Shown here: one piece after another, positions 1 through 11,193 of the stretch | Numbering within the stretch: the stretch's first letter is position 1 | Layout: each line of letters begins with the position of its first letter | Source of the DNA: Lateolabrax maculatus | Taxonomy: Eukaryota > Chordata > Actinopteri > Acropomatiformes > Lateolabracidae | Direction of reading: 5' to 3' | Assembly: GCA_031216445.1 (NCBI GenBank) | Contig: CM062212.1 | Span: 1,072,501-1,136,500 of the forward strand | DNA: 64,000 nt | The notes under the pieces: model-generated | Database searches by the model: none | The model's input: the letters and a program-made list of their open reading frames with translations, nothing else | What the model was told of the DNA's origin: nothing | Made by a program: the position numbers and the translations under genes

Positions 1-325
1 GCTTTTTACACCAGCCGTCGACATACTCTTCATATTCAGACGAGTGTGTGATGGAGCTTGTTTACTGCTGTGACACTGAGACGCCTCAGCAGGACGCTCT
101 GACTGTCTGAGGACAACAAGCTGATTTCTGTGGACCGCAGAGCGCCGCTCTGTTCGCGGTGCAGTCGACACGTACAACACAAACCAACTGAAGCTCCTCA
201 CGAGTCCAAAGAGGGGACCAACACAAAGACTAATCCTACCGAATAGATACGCATAAAAACACCACAACACACACAGAAAACACATGGATGATAAAAGTTT
301 CTGTATGTATGAATCACCAGCCACA

Positions 326-386
326 GAACACACACACACACACACGTACAACACACAAACACAAACACACACACACACACACACAC
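326..386. repeat. (CA)n microsatellite
   Basis: CA-rich tract with interruptions (ACGTACAAC, AAACACAAAC). It generates a spurious Cys/Val-rich frame on the minus strand. Confidence 0.9.
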
Positions 387-3039
387 CTGCAGCCCCCAGA
401 GAGCCAATCAAATGGCTCCATCAGGTGATGGTAACAGTGGTGACACTGAGCACAGAAGGATTTTATGGTTCAAACAAAAATGTCGATCTTTAACACAAAT
501 GAAAATAAAATTTCAGTTCATATAAACGTTCATTTACTGCTGAGGCTCGTCAACACATCAGGGAAACATGTTTTCATACAGAAGAGACGTCTTGTCATGA
601 GAGAATATTTCTGTTTTTCTGTCTGCCTTTTTTGACAGTTGAGTTCTTTACAGTTACACTGATTTACATGTGAGTTATTCCTTTAATATTTCACGTAGAT
701 TCATTCGTATTTGAATGAGTTTTAAAAAAGAAACCGTTTAGTCCAAAAAGCAGCAGGACAGCAGCATCAGCACAAATCCCTGTACATTGTTATTTATATT
801 GCCCCACAGTTTGCCTCAGGGGCTTTACCATCTGCTCAGCGTCCGACAGCGTCCGTCCTCAGAGCCTCGGATCAGGACAAACGGGTTGGACTTGACCCAT
901 TTGTGTGGTGAAGAATAACAAATCTGGGTTCATCTCAACACGGTGCTGTTACTCAACAACTGCTGCTGTTTGTGTCCTGGGACTGAAACCCACCTCATTT
1001 CAACAGAGGACTCGGCTGACGCCCATAAACATGCAGCGTTTGGCAGCTCAAAGTGTGAGAAAGAAGATGTGTTGATGTGATACTGCAGCTTATCGGGCAG
1101 GAAAATGCTGGTGAAAGATGAGAGGATAATGTGTCCCACACACATGAACCTGACGGGCCCCGTCCGTCCACGGGACCAGAAAAACACCAATAACTCCTTC
1201 ATTAAAGGGATACTCTGTATCATCAACTCTACTCTGTATCATTACAATGTCGGAGGTAGGTGCGAGGACAGTGTTTACCTGTCCTCCATGTTGCCTACGC
1301 CGTCTCCAGTCCTCAACTACACAAACACAACTCGTCCTTCAGAGTCACAGCATCAAGCAGCTCAACAATGTCAGTTACACAACCAAGCTCCAAAGATCAC
1401 TAACCGATCAGATCCCTGCAGCTGGTCGAAAACACGACGGGTTTCTAGAAAGAATAATGTGGCAACGTTACAAAGCCTTGGCAGTCAGAAGACCAGGGGT
1501 CAGAGGTCACGCTATCCACACAACAAGAACATGAGGGTGTTTCTACGCAGGATAATGACCTCATCGGTCTACACTCTCCTCAGCTTCAGCACAGACCTCC
1601 ACCCAAACCACCAGCTTTCAGACACAGGGAACTAAATCTAAAGCTTGTATTTGGTATTTTGGGCAGCCTGTTGCGATCTTTGGCTCCTGCTGAACTGACG
1701 GCTGCGTGATGTCGGAGCCACAGCACCAAGCAGTGCAACTCTGCAAATTACACAAGATGGGGCTCAAAAGGTGTGAAAACAATTCATTTTGAATATTTCC
1801 TACTTTTTTTTTGCCATACTAGCCATGTGGGCCTGGCGATGTCGGCCCACTTTGGTCCAGGTTGAAATATCTCAACACTTCCTGGATAGTTTGCCACAAA
1901 ATCTGCTGCACACAACACTGTCTGGTTCAGAAACACACTCTGAAGATCACTGACACGTTGTTTCATCCACACACAAACTGAGACGTCGAAACACACCAGA
2001 AGTTACATCCTGGAGGTGTTTCTATACGACTGACTGCAGCTGCACATTTCCTCCGCCTGACTGGAAAAGAAAACAGTACAAGGTGGAGAAGGAGGGAAGG
2101 TTTAGACTTTTGATTCAATGTTCTTCTACTCTGTCTTCATCTGAAGTGAACTCAACTCTTTTACTACTTGGAAACATTTAAAGCAGAGAGAACAGAACTG
2201 GATTTACTCTCATCGAACAGCTTCGTCCAGCGCTGCAAATTCATGCAGCTCCTGACATTAAAGAAAACTCGCCTCTTTGTCATCATGCGTCTTGTTTCCT
2301 TGTCCCCCCCCCCCTCCCGCCTCCGTCTCCAGTATGGAAATGGGAGTGAATGACAAGTGGAGCGAGGTCAGCGAGCAAGGCCGCGGACACGACCACATAA
2401 AGGGAGCGATTCATGTGTCTGCGGGGCTGGACGGCAGCCGGCAAACCCTCCACCTCCAGTCAGACATTTTGTGGATCACACAATCACACCGAGGGTTCCA
2501 CACCAGAAACACTCAGAAACCTTTCACATGAAGAGCAGAGCTTCACGGAGGGGTTCACAGCAGGGAAGGGCTGCATCTCTCCTGGCCGCTCATACTTGTT
2601 TTATTCCTGACATGTTGAACTCTTAGAAAGAGAAGTTAACAGGATGAATTTGGGGGATTGAGATTATGATCTGAGTCAGATTTATTATGCTGCGTTGGTG
2701 TGGTTCTGAAATCTCCCCATCTGGTATGTGTAATTAGTCTGCTTTTCTATTCTAATCAAATCAGGGGGCGGAGGCCGAAGTAACGGGGCTCTTAAATTTC
2801 TAGCGGTGCCCCTGTCGCCGAAGTGTCGCAATCTGAAGAATCCTCCGGCGTTGGTGGAGCCCTCTGGTCGTAAATCTGTGCTCTCTGGTGAATTACACTG
2901 AGTGTATTTACATAAAACTGCCCCCCTCCACCCCCCAAACACTCGTGCAGACTAACGATCATTAAGCAGCAGCATGTTTGTCTGTCGGTCTCTCCCCTCC
3001 TAATCTACGCCGCTGCCATGAGTACAGACGCCTTTAAAG

Positions 3040-3330
3040 CTGCACTCATTCATTTGTGCCCACTAGGGGGCAGAAGAGCTCGACAACAGGCTGCAGACAC
3101 ATAAACCTGACATATCATCACCTCCTGAACCTCGAGCGGTGGAATAAAATGAAATGTTACAACCACAGACTGTCGAGAAGAAGTGGGCGTAGCCACCGAG
3201 GCCACCCAAAACAACCGTTTCTATCCTGATTGGAGGTCGCCATGGTAGCAAGTTGTCAATCACGAGGCAGCCCCGTCCTGAAGCACACGCTGCTTTATCA
3301 TCTATTTTCCTAGTTGCTTTCACTGTGAAA
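3040..3330. repeat. probable dispersed fish repeat carrying a CTCF-like motif
   Basis: The segment contains phrases typical of an abundant fish interspersed repeat (GATTGGAGGTCGCCATGG, GTTGTCAATCACGAGGCAG). It starts beside CCACTAGGGGGCAG. Assignment rests on my recollection of similar sequences and has no second copy in this window. Confidence 0.4.
3060..3073 (+). promoter_or_regulatory. CTCF-like site
   Basis: CCACTAGGGGGCAG matches all 14 positions of the CTCF core consensus (CCASYAGRKGGCRS), plus orientation. Such motifs are often spread by repeats, and this one lies at the edge of a repeat-like segment. Confidence 0.45.
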
Positions 3331-4216
3331 TGTCCTGCGGGCCTTTAGTGGACAGAAAACAGAATGTATCTGGGTTCAGGACAGCTGAAGGCGTCACCTT
3401 GGACATCTTTTCACGTCTTTTATTAGATTAATCAGAAAAAAAAAAACAGATTACTCAATGAAAAGAAGTGTGAGCTGCAGCCTGAGACGACTCTCATCCT
3501 ACAAGTTCCTTTGAGAAAACTATTCACAGCTCAAATAACACTAAAAATAACATTTAAACACTATGTTGTCCAGTTTGAACCTGATCTCACATCAGCAGCA
3601 GAGCTTCAGGGAAGTCTGCCTGCTGAAGAAGACTGTGAGCTGTGGTCGACAGCTCTGGAAAAGCAACTAAATGACCTGTGAGTCAAACACAAATATGTTG
3701 TGGAAGAAATGTAACGCTGCTCAGGTCGGTTTTTATCAACATAACTACGAAAGGTTCTCTTGGTTTGGATTAGAGAACGATGATCGTGGATTTCAGTCCA
3801 CAGGACGTGTTCACGTTCCCAATATTCCCCCTGAACCAGCTGCAGCCTGAACCTGTTTCCTGCTGACATGCAGCAGGTATAAATGTCAGCATCAGCAGGT
3901 CACAGTCACAGGTTGGGGACACGCCGCCCTCCACTCTGTGCTTTGGTCAAAAACAACAGATAAGAATCTCCCCCGGTGCAGTTCTCGGTGTACGGTGCTT
4001 TCCCAGACGCCTGCTTTACTGACTACAGGGAAAATGAGGGGAATGCCTCCTCCTTATCCTCCGAATAATGTCATCAGGATTAAACTCCACCTGCGGGCGG
4101 TCAGATCACATCTTCCCCTTCAGTTTAATTAAACCACATTCCTCTCTGTCAGAGCCTCACCTCCAACAGCTTCCATACGTGTCAGTTTATCACCTGTCGA
4201 CCATCGTCAGGTATCT

Positions 4217-4217
4217 C

Positions 4218-4277
<60 letters not shown>

Positions 4278-4301
4278 CGCACACACACACACACACACAC
4301 C
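4217..4301. repeat. poly-C plus (CA)n compound microsatellite
   Basis: Eighteen C (4217-4234) run directly into a CA tract with a few GC interruptions. Confidence 0.95.
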
Positions 4302-5445
4302 GCCTCGCGCCTCCTTTAAAGGCGGCTCGCTCAGACCTGGACCCTTGTGGGAGCGCGGTGTGTTTTCTGGGCGTTGGGCCTTCACAGGTTGTGTAACAGC
4401 TGGCAGCGACGCGTCCACCTCCAACAACACTTCCTTTGATAAGTCCGACCTCGATAAAGTAGAAGCACATCACTTCTGAAACTGGGGAGACTTTTATCTC
4501 TGAAACGTTTCCAGGAAGATTCCTGGTTTGTATCTCGGGTCTGGTATCGTGTCACTAACTTTCCATTTAAAAACATTTTAAACATTTAAAGACGGAAATA
4601 TTCTCTCAAACATGAGTCAAATGTATTCATTGAAACAGTTGTTATCGTGGTTATATAAGTACATTTACTGCAGATCTGATGTACTTTACTTTACTCCAGT
4701 ATTTCATCTGATGCTCCTGTATACTACGAATGAGGAATATTGTACTTTTTACTTCCCTGCAGTCATTAAAGAGCTGATTTCACAAACCAAACAGATGATC
4801 AGGTTATTAAATATGATCCACTGTTACAGACTGAACTTCACACACTTCTGCTGGTTTCCATTAGAAAAGTTCAGCTACATATTAATACATCAGTAATCGT
4901 GATCCGGTGTTATCAGAGGAAACTCTGACAGCACTTCACTGAGGTGAATGTAAATGATCTGAATACTTCACTGGCAGGCCTGATCTTTATCTCTTTATCT
5001 CTACAGGAATATTATTATTATTATTATTATTATCAGTATTACTATGAATCTCTCATGTAACAGTAACAGTACAAATACATATATAATATATATTCCTGTC
5101 ACCAACAGTCGCGCTGCATCTAACACATTATGTTCTCCACTAACTGAATCATACAACATCAGATCATCAACGTTTAGTTTCGTCCAAACAACAAACCACA
5201 AATATTCAGTTTGCTGCAACAAACGAGGAGAAGCAGGAAATACTCACATGGGAGAAGCTGTGAGGGGAACGATCAGTGGATTATCATGATCGTCTGTCAA
5301 TCAGCTGAGGACCGCTCATTCTATCCTAATGTTCCTGTGGGGGGGGGCATCAGACACACTGAGGGGGTTTCAGCAGCCTGGAGTCTGACCTGTTAAAGGC
5401 TGATTCCAGCATTTTCTGACTCATTTAAAAAACTGTCAAACTACA

Positions 5446-5463
5446 ACAACACACACACAGACA

Positions 5464-5494
<31 letters not shown>

Positions 5495-5577
5495 ACACAC
5501 ACACACACACACACACAGACCACACACACACACACACACAGACAACACACACACACACAGACCACACACACACACAC

Positions 5578-5610
<33 letters not shown>

Positions 5611-5770
5611 CACACACACAACACACACACACACACACACACACACAACACACTCACACACACACACAGACACAACACACACACAACACACTCACACACA
5701 CACACACACACACACACAGACAACACACAGACAACACACACAACACACACGCACACAGACAACACACACA
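5446..5770. repeat. long compound (CA)n array
   Basis: About 325 bp of CA repeats broken by AGACAAC, AACAC and CTCAC variants at irregular spacing, probably an old expanded array. Cys/Val-rich frames of up to 158 codons on the minus strand are translation artefacts. Confidence 0.95.
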
Positions 5771-6080
5771 GGTTTGTACAGCTATACTTGTGAGGACATT
5801 CATTGACATAATGCATCCCCCCCACCCTGACCTGAACCTTCAAACCAAGTCTGAACCTCAAACAGCCGTTGAAGGAGTCTCTGACAGTGAGGACCAGCAA
5901 ACATGTCCTCACTTTACAAACATGTCCTCACTTTACAGACATGTCCTCACTTTACAAACATGTCCTCACTTTACAAACATGTCCTCACTTTACAGACATG
6001 TCCTCACTTTACAAACATGTCCTCACTTGCATGGTCTAAAACTCAACTGGTTCTCACAAACATAGTTGTACAAGAGCACA
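5771..6080 (+). repeat. dispersed fish repeat containing a 19-bp minisatellite
   Basis: Between two CA arrays, the sequence TTGTGAGGACATTCATTGAC leads into a short unique part, then the minisatellite 5901-6028, then AAAACTCAACTGGTTCTCAC and another short CA tract. I recall this order from a dispersed fish element whose ends are CA repeats. The plus-strand frames here are not genes. Confidence 0.55.
5901..6028 (+). repeat. 19-bp minisatellite, 7 copies
   Basis: Seven near-identical units of ACATGTCCTCACTTTACAA or its ...ACAG variant; the last is incomplete. The variants alternate as A, G, A, A, G, A, which suggests three-unit (57-bp) higher-order duplication. Confidence 0.95.
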
Positions 6081-6182
6081 CACACACACACACAGTTAGT
6101 TGTGTCTCTCCTGTCACAGCTGGAGCCTGATGGAGCCTCAGCTCCTGCAGCAGAAGCTTCATGTTGGAAACACAGTTCAGAC

Positions 6183-6183
<1 letters not shown>

Positions 6184-6237
<54 letters not shown>
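6184..6237. repeat. (GT)n microsatellite
   Basis: Twenty-seven uninterrupted GT units, followed by a stretch TTTCTACAG that resembles a plus-strand splice acceptor but leads to no recognised exon. Confidence 0.95.
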
Positions 6238-6239
<2 letters not shown>

Positions 6240-6389
6240 CAGAGTCTCAGGTTTTACTTTAATCCTGTTTCTACAGGTTGGAGGTCTCCATGAGCGGCTG
6301 GGCCCGGGTCCCTGCAGGACCAGCATCATGGAAACAGACAAAAGACTCATTTCTGTTTCCTCTTCACACCGACACTTCCCCTCAGTCTA

Positions 6390-6699
6390 ACTTTAACTGG
6401 ATCGGGTGAAGTTTCAGCAGCTTCACAGACACGAGAAGAACCGCGAGCTGACGCAGCTCCGCGGCCCCGCACCGGGAGGACGCACCGGAGCGGGGCCGCG
6501 GGAGTCCCGGGACACTCACATGTGTTCAGAGGAGCGGCAGCTGGTCCCCCTGCAGGATCATCCTCCCGCCCCGCGGACCAGGATCACACTGCGACCTGCG
6601 CACACAGGCTGGAGTCTCCAAATCCACCAAATCCAAAACGCGCCTCGCTGACGCGCAAAAGTCTCCAAAGTTTGGAGAGAGATGGAGAGACAGAGAGAC

Positions 6700-6730
<31 letters not shown>

Positions 6731-6910
6731 CAGAGAGAGAGACAGAGACACAGAGGGGAGACAGACAGAGACAGACCGGCTGGGTGCGCTTCACTAATCC
6801 GGACTGAAGACGCTTCCAGACTGAAGGAGTCCCAGTTCGGTTTGGAGGAGAAGCGGAGTCAAGCTGCAGGGAACCAGGCGGACAACTTCCGGTCAGGCTG
6901 TCAAAATAAA
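6390..6910 (-). promoter_or_regulatory. CpG-rich island, candidate first exon/promoter, possibly adgrg6
   Basis: This is the most CpG-rich stretch outside the vta1 promoter. It contains GCGGCCCCGC, CACCGGAGCGGGGCCGCG and several GCGC sites, then a GA-rich repeat. On the minus strand a good splice donor, ACAT|GTGAGT, ends a possible non-coding first exon at 6520. A short upstream frame (MILQGDQLPLL then stop) lies just before it. In human the gene following VTA1 in the same direction is ADGRG6, so its non-coding first exon is a reasonable guess. No adgrg6 protein sequence was found. A plus-strand origin is also possible. Confidence 0.35.
6675..6775. repeat. (GACAGA)n purine-rich tract
   Basis: Imperfect GAGACAGA/GACAGACA repeats, purine-rich on the plus strand, inside the CpG-rich candidate promoter. 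Confidence 0.85.
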
Positions 6911-9340
6911 TGTCGCCGGACATATGTAGGGCGGAACTTTCAAAATAAAAGCAGTTAGACAGCTGCAGAGACATGAACTTCAGGTCTGCAGCTCCTTTAT
7001 AAAGTCAGACTGAACACACAGAGTCCTGAGCAGCAGCAACTTCAGCATCCGGCCTCAGAAATATAATATTCATTATTATATATCAATACTGTCAGCTACA
7101 CATCCTGAAAGTAAAGAGTTGCTGTCAGTGTTTTATTATCTCTGATGTTTCTGGATTAATATTCCTGCTGCATTCATGTGTCTGTTGCATTTTACTGCTG
7201 TAGATGTTAAAGGTTGAGCTCATTTGAACTCCTTTATATCCTGTTGGCCAGTTTAATCTGCAGCGATGCATCATATAAGATATCAATAAGATCACATGTA
7301 TCTCTAAAAAGTCGACAGAAAACAGCCTGTTTTCAGCTCTGTGACGATGCTTTTCCTGCTGATCCCAGAGGGTTTGAAACAGTTTGCTGAGCTTCAGGAG
7401 GAGAATTTTCTCAGCACATAAAGGAACTCTTCATCGTGATCCTTGATGTTCTTTTGTCTTGTTGTAACTTGACCTTTGTTCTGTTGTTTGTGAAAGCACT
7501 TTGTAAACTCAGTTTTTAAAGGAGCTGCACCTATAAAGTGATTAATATTATTTAACACAAACACTTGGAGATAAAACGTGTCATCGGAGCAGATGCTGTG
7601 AGGGTGAACTCTGATATTAAAGTGCTGATAAACTCGAGGTGATAACGGTGGAGGACAAAGGAAGGCCTGAGGCCAGCGGGAACAAAGAGCTGCGTCTCAT
7701 TTGCCTTTAAACGTCATGTAGGCCGATGGGCCTGATAGACAGGTGGGGGGGGGGATCCCAGATTTGCATCATCTCCTCGTCGACGGAGAGAAAAAGGCTG
7801 AAACTGATTGAAGCTGAAGGCTGCTGATGTTCAGATGGTGGGAGACAACACAACACAAATACTCCTTTAAAAGTAAAAGCACCTGTTCTGTTTCCTCGCC
7901 AACGTTTCTTTGACTCAGAGACTCAGAGAGGACACGAGGAGACATGACCTGCTGGACTTCACAAGCTTATAATATCAGCTGAAAAGTAACTCCAGCTGTC
8001 AAATACATCTGGGATTGGGGGGGGGATCTGTACTAACATATAAGCGAACTGAACCAGTTCACTTCAAATAGTCCACCGTGGGGATGAAAACACAGTCTGT
8101 GGAGAAACTAAAGAAATGTGTCCTGTCTCAGTCCAGCAGGAGGTGGGACCCTGACACCCCCCCAGTCTGAAGACACAACATTTGCACGAGGACAGGACGG
8201 AGAGAGAAAGTCAAGAACATTGCGTAATATTAACGCAAATAAAACTTCTTGTCCCTGGCAGACACACTTAAATAAAATGGGTTTTATGACGGAGGGCTGA
8301 ACAAGACGTCCGGGGGCCTGGAGTCAGAGTCCAGAAGGTAGAGAGGAAAAAAACTTGGCTGATATATTTATCTGACTTTCTTCTAAAAATACAAGCAAAC
8401 AGGCACAAAACGGACTGGGAGGGACCTTTAATTTGAAAAGCAGAGTGTTGAGGAATGTGGAGGACAGACAGACGGGCAGCTGTCCTGCTTGGTCTTAAAA
8501 AGTCAGTTTTAACTGTAATAATCATTTATTAGAATTCATCATTTTATTTAAAATATATTGTATTTTTAAGATAAGTAACTTTCGGTTGAGGCACAATTTC
8601 TTTGAGACCGGAGGATTATTCAGGAACCCCCAGTCTGTGCTCACAAGTGAGATCTGAAGGAAACCTCTTGTTCTTTGAAACCTTCGTCAGCAGGAGCAAC
8701 ATGTCTGAACGGAGAAGCCAGACCTGCAGGTGGTCACGTGACCCCGGCTTTTCCCATCAGGCTCCACTCAAGCTAAAAATACTCAACGCGCATTTATGAG
8801 GATTTCTGGATGAAAGTTCCCACGAAACAGCAGCACGCTCTTTGGTTCTTCCTCCAAATGTTCCTGCTGATGTCAGATTCAGGACGGAGGACATGACGAT
8901 CCTCGAGATATCAACCAACACCTCAGAGGGCCCCAAGGCTTCCAGAACACGCTGCAAACACCAGGTGGGAGGCTTCGTCAGTCACAGTCCACCTGCAGCC
9001 GCACACCTGTAGGCCGGAAGAACTCAGACTAACTGAACCGGAAGCTCAAAGTGAACAAATCCATCAAAATAACGGTGAAATCACACAAAATAACTAAAGC
9101 CACTAAAGTTTCCTGCAGTGAAAGTTACCTGTCAGACTCACCTGAACAAGTTGACAGAATTCCCACTAACGAACTTCTGGGAATCCGAAGTCTTTATGTT
9201 GACTTGATCCCGGCAGTGTGGAGGTTTGTGCGAACTAATGAGGTCTGAAGTCGTCTCACAGCGTCCCGGGAGGTTTGAGAAGTCCTGTTGATGTTTTAAG
9301 ACGAGTTGACGCACTTTGAACTTCAGGTTTGCATCAAACC
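6910..9340. other. flank without recognised genes
   Basis: Nothing coding is recognised. A SINE/LINE-tail-like segment (GAAAGCACTTTGTAAACT) lies near 7485-7560. G homopolymers occur near 7744 and 8018. Open frames of 60-85 codons here lack any family signature. Confidence 0.5.
7480..7560 (+). repeat. SINE/LINE 3'-tail-like fragment
   Basis: GAAAGCACTTTGTAAACT followed by TTTTAAAGG and a TATAAAGTGATTAATATTA end resembles the common 3' tails of fish retroposons (AAGCACTTTGTAA ... GCTATATAAAT). Diverged and short. Confidence 0.35.
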
Positions 9341-9364
9341 TGAAGTCCCCCCCCCCCCCCCCCC
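9320..9364. repeat. 11-bp perfect hairpin followed by C18
   Basis: Arms ACTTCAGGTTT (9320-9330) and AAACCTGAAGT (9336-9346) enclose a GCATC loop. Directly after the hairpin stands a run of 18 C (9347-9364). Confidence 0.8.
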
Positions 9365-9949
9365 GCTGCTTCCTTCAGTCCTCAGAAAACGACTTCATGA
9401 ACTAAACTGGAACCACGTGTGACGTGTAGATCCAGAGAAACTGAACATGATAACAGTGCATCTCAGCAGATTCAGTTTCTTTTAGTTTACGTTGTTAAAT
9501 GTCTTGTATTTTATAAAGTATATTTATGTATTTTATAAAGTATATTTATAAAATAGTCTGACGTCAACTTTCTGCTCAAACTCTTGCTCTTGAAATTTCT
9601 GACTTCCGGCCTCCAAGCGTTCCTGGTGCAGGACGCCAACCATAAAGAGGAAAAACCTGTCTGACGGTGATAAACTTTGTTTCTTTGGCAAGTTTAGAGA
9701 CAACAGAACAGCATTGCAGCGTCCTTTCATATATAAAGCAAACAGAGGAACAATCTGCAACGGTCATTAATGTTGTATATTTCCTAATGTTGGCACTTGT
9801 TTTTGGCATTTCTAACGTTCCCAAACTTTGAGAGACTGTTTACCGTAACCAGCTACCTGATCACACTGGAGACAGATCTGACATCAATTTACATGCAGAA
9901 TTTTAGAATTTAAAAAAGGTTTTAATATACGATGGAATGTCTTATTTTA

Positions 9950-10310
9950 ATTAAAGGGATGGTTCAGATTGTTTGCAGTGTGGTTGTATGAGGTACCTTC
10001 TATAGTCAGTGTGTTACCTACAGTGGATGGCGGTCGGCGCCCTCAGTTTAAAGAAGCATGCAGCTGAACGGACCCGACCCTCAGCGACGTGCTGCTGTGG
10101 ACGGAGTCAGCAGCAAAACGGGTTTTAGACACCTAAAGAAATCAATAATAGTTTAAGTGGATGCTACATTTCGAATATTTCCCCAGCTTTAACTTCCCTT
10201 CAGACAGGGGAACTGAAGCCGTCATATCACTCTCTTCACAGCCACCACAACTCCTGTGACCTGCTTCCATCTGTTAGTTTGTATTTATGGAGTGAGTTCA
10301 GTGTTTGGAT
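9950..10310 (+). repeat. dispersed repeat, plus-oriented copy
   Basis: This copy includes GGTTGTATGAGGTACCTTCT, ATAGTCAGTGTGTTACCTAC, AGTGGATGG, CAGCAGCAAAACGGGTTTTA and TCAGACAGGGGAACTGAAGC in order. I recognise the type as a common percomorph dispersed element. A second copy lies next to it in opposite orientation. Confidence 0.65.
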
Positions 10311-10329
10311 CCAAACTAACGTGTTACAC

Positions 10330-10720
10330 ATTACAGTAGCAGACCAGCAGCTCCCAGGTTCTGCAAGGTAAAATGTTTTTGTCAAAAGGTTGATATAACA
10401 GCTTCAGTTCCCCTGTCTGACCGCAGGGTAAAGCTGTGGAAATATTCTCCATCTACTGTAGGCCCACCGACTATAGATAAATAGAACCCCACTTCAAAAA
10501 ATCTGAACTTTAAATTCAGGCAAATATACTTGAGTTGTTTCACAGGCCGTTTATCGACCGACAGACTCGTCAGTCTGCTGGTGTTTCTGAGCAGCGACAC
10601 GATCCCTGCTAACTTCTTAAAACCACAACGGTACAGCGAGTGTGTGCAGAGTGTGCAGACGTTACTCAGCAAGGCACGTCTACTGGATAACAGCCAGCGG
10701 GTCATTGTGTAGTCAGCCAT
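10330..10720 (-). repeat. dispersed repeat, minus-oriented copy with internal deletion
   Basis: Read on the minus strand it contains GAAGTGGGGTTCTATTTATC, TATAGTCGGTGGGCCTACAG, TAGATGGAG, then AATATTTCCACAGCTTTA and TCAGACAGGGGAACTGAAGC, matching the plus copy except that the middle block is missing. A 112-codon open frame on this strand is the repeat, not a gene. Confidence 0.6.
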
Positions 10721-10993
10721 AACTCAAGAAGGAAATGTTGACTCAGTTTATCATTATTATTGTTATTATCTGACGTGGAGAAGCCTGCAAGCAGCATCTG
10801 GTCTGGTGTTGATTGCAGGAGGGACGACCGGGCGCAGGTAGGTCAAAACACTGACTCAATTTATATAAAAAAAATCTTTAAAAAGACTCATTTTAACTCA
10901 TCAGAAGTGGAGTTAGAGTTTGTAAAGGGAGAAAATAAACCTCAGCTGTTACAGACACCAGAAACAGAGCCGGTGTGACATCGTTTCAAACAT

Positions 10994-10999
10994 TTTATT
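10994..10999 (-). terminator. vta1: candidate distal vta1 polyadenylation signal (AATAAA)
   Basis: A canonical AATAAA on the minus strand lies about 1.67 kb past the vta1 stop. Just downstream, in transcript terms, the sequence enters unrelated flank and then the inverted repeat copies at 9950-10720. Another AATAAA occurs near 11267. Which signal is used cannot be decided from sequence. Confidence 0.3.
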
Positions 11000-11179
11000 C
11001 AAACTGCCGTGAATCACTGATTCTGATGAAAACCCTTAAAGTCCAACTAAAAGAAGCTCTGAGAAGCTTAAATGTTAAATAACCAGAAAAGAAATCCATA
11101 ATTAATACATACAGAGAAAGTGATATGCAGCACATTAACAGTAAAACATTTCAAAACCACCAGGCCTCTGTGTGAGTTA

Positions 11180-11193
11180 GCGCCCCCTGCTGA
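11180..11193 (-). promoter_or_regulatory. CTCF-like site
   Basis: On the minus strand TCAGCAGGGGGCGC matches 13 of 14 positions of the CTCF core consensus. It lies downstream of the vta1 stop codon. Confidence 0.4.

Larger units (their letters stand above)
1..5440. other. left flank without recognised genes
   Basis: No exon of a known family was recognised on either strand. The stretch holds CA microsatellites (326-386, 4217-4301), a degenerate local duplication (1341-1398 and 1714-1770), a repeat-like segment at 3040-3330 carrying a CTCF-type motif, and an (ATT)n tract near 5010-5033. The longest frame, 1105-1635 plus, 176 codons, has no recognisable domain. Confidence 0.6.

Noticed and set aside
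5425..5912. Cys/Val-rich minus-strand frames of 70-158 codons
   Set aside because: They are translations of the CA array, with no start context, splice signal or protein family.
5790..6130. Two plus-strand frames with repeated LYKHVLTLQTCPHF-type peptide
   Set aside because: They are products of the 19-bp minisatellite in different frames, not a repeat protein.
6280..6410. Possible plus-strand exon after TTTCTACAG with MSGWARVPAG
   Set aside because: Only about 39 codons, no recognised family and no partner exon; the acceptor-like text follows a GT repeat and may be chance.
10382..10720. 112-codon minus-strand frame
   Set aside because: It coincides with the minus-oriented copy of a dispersed repeat that has a second copy next to it.
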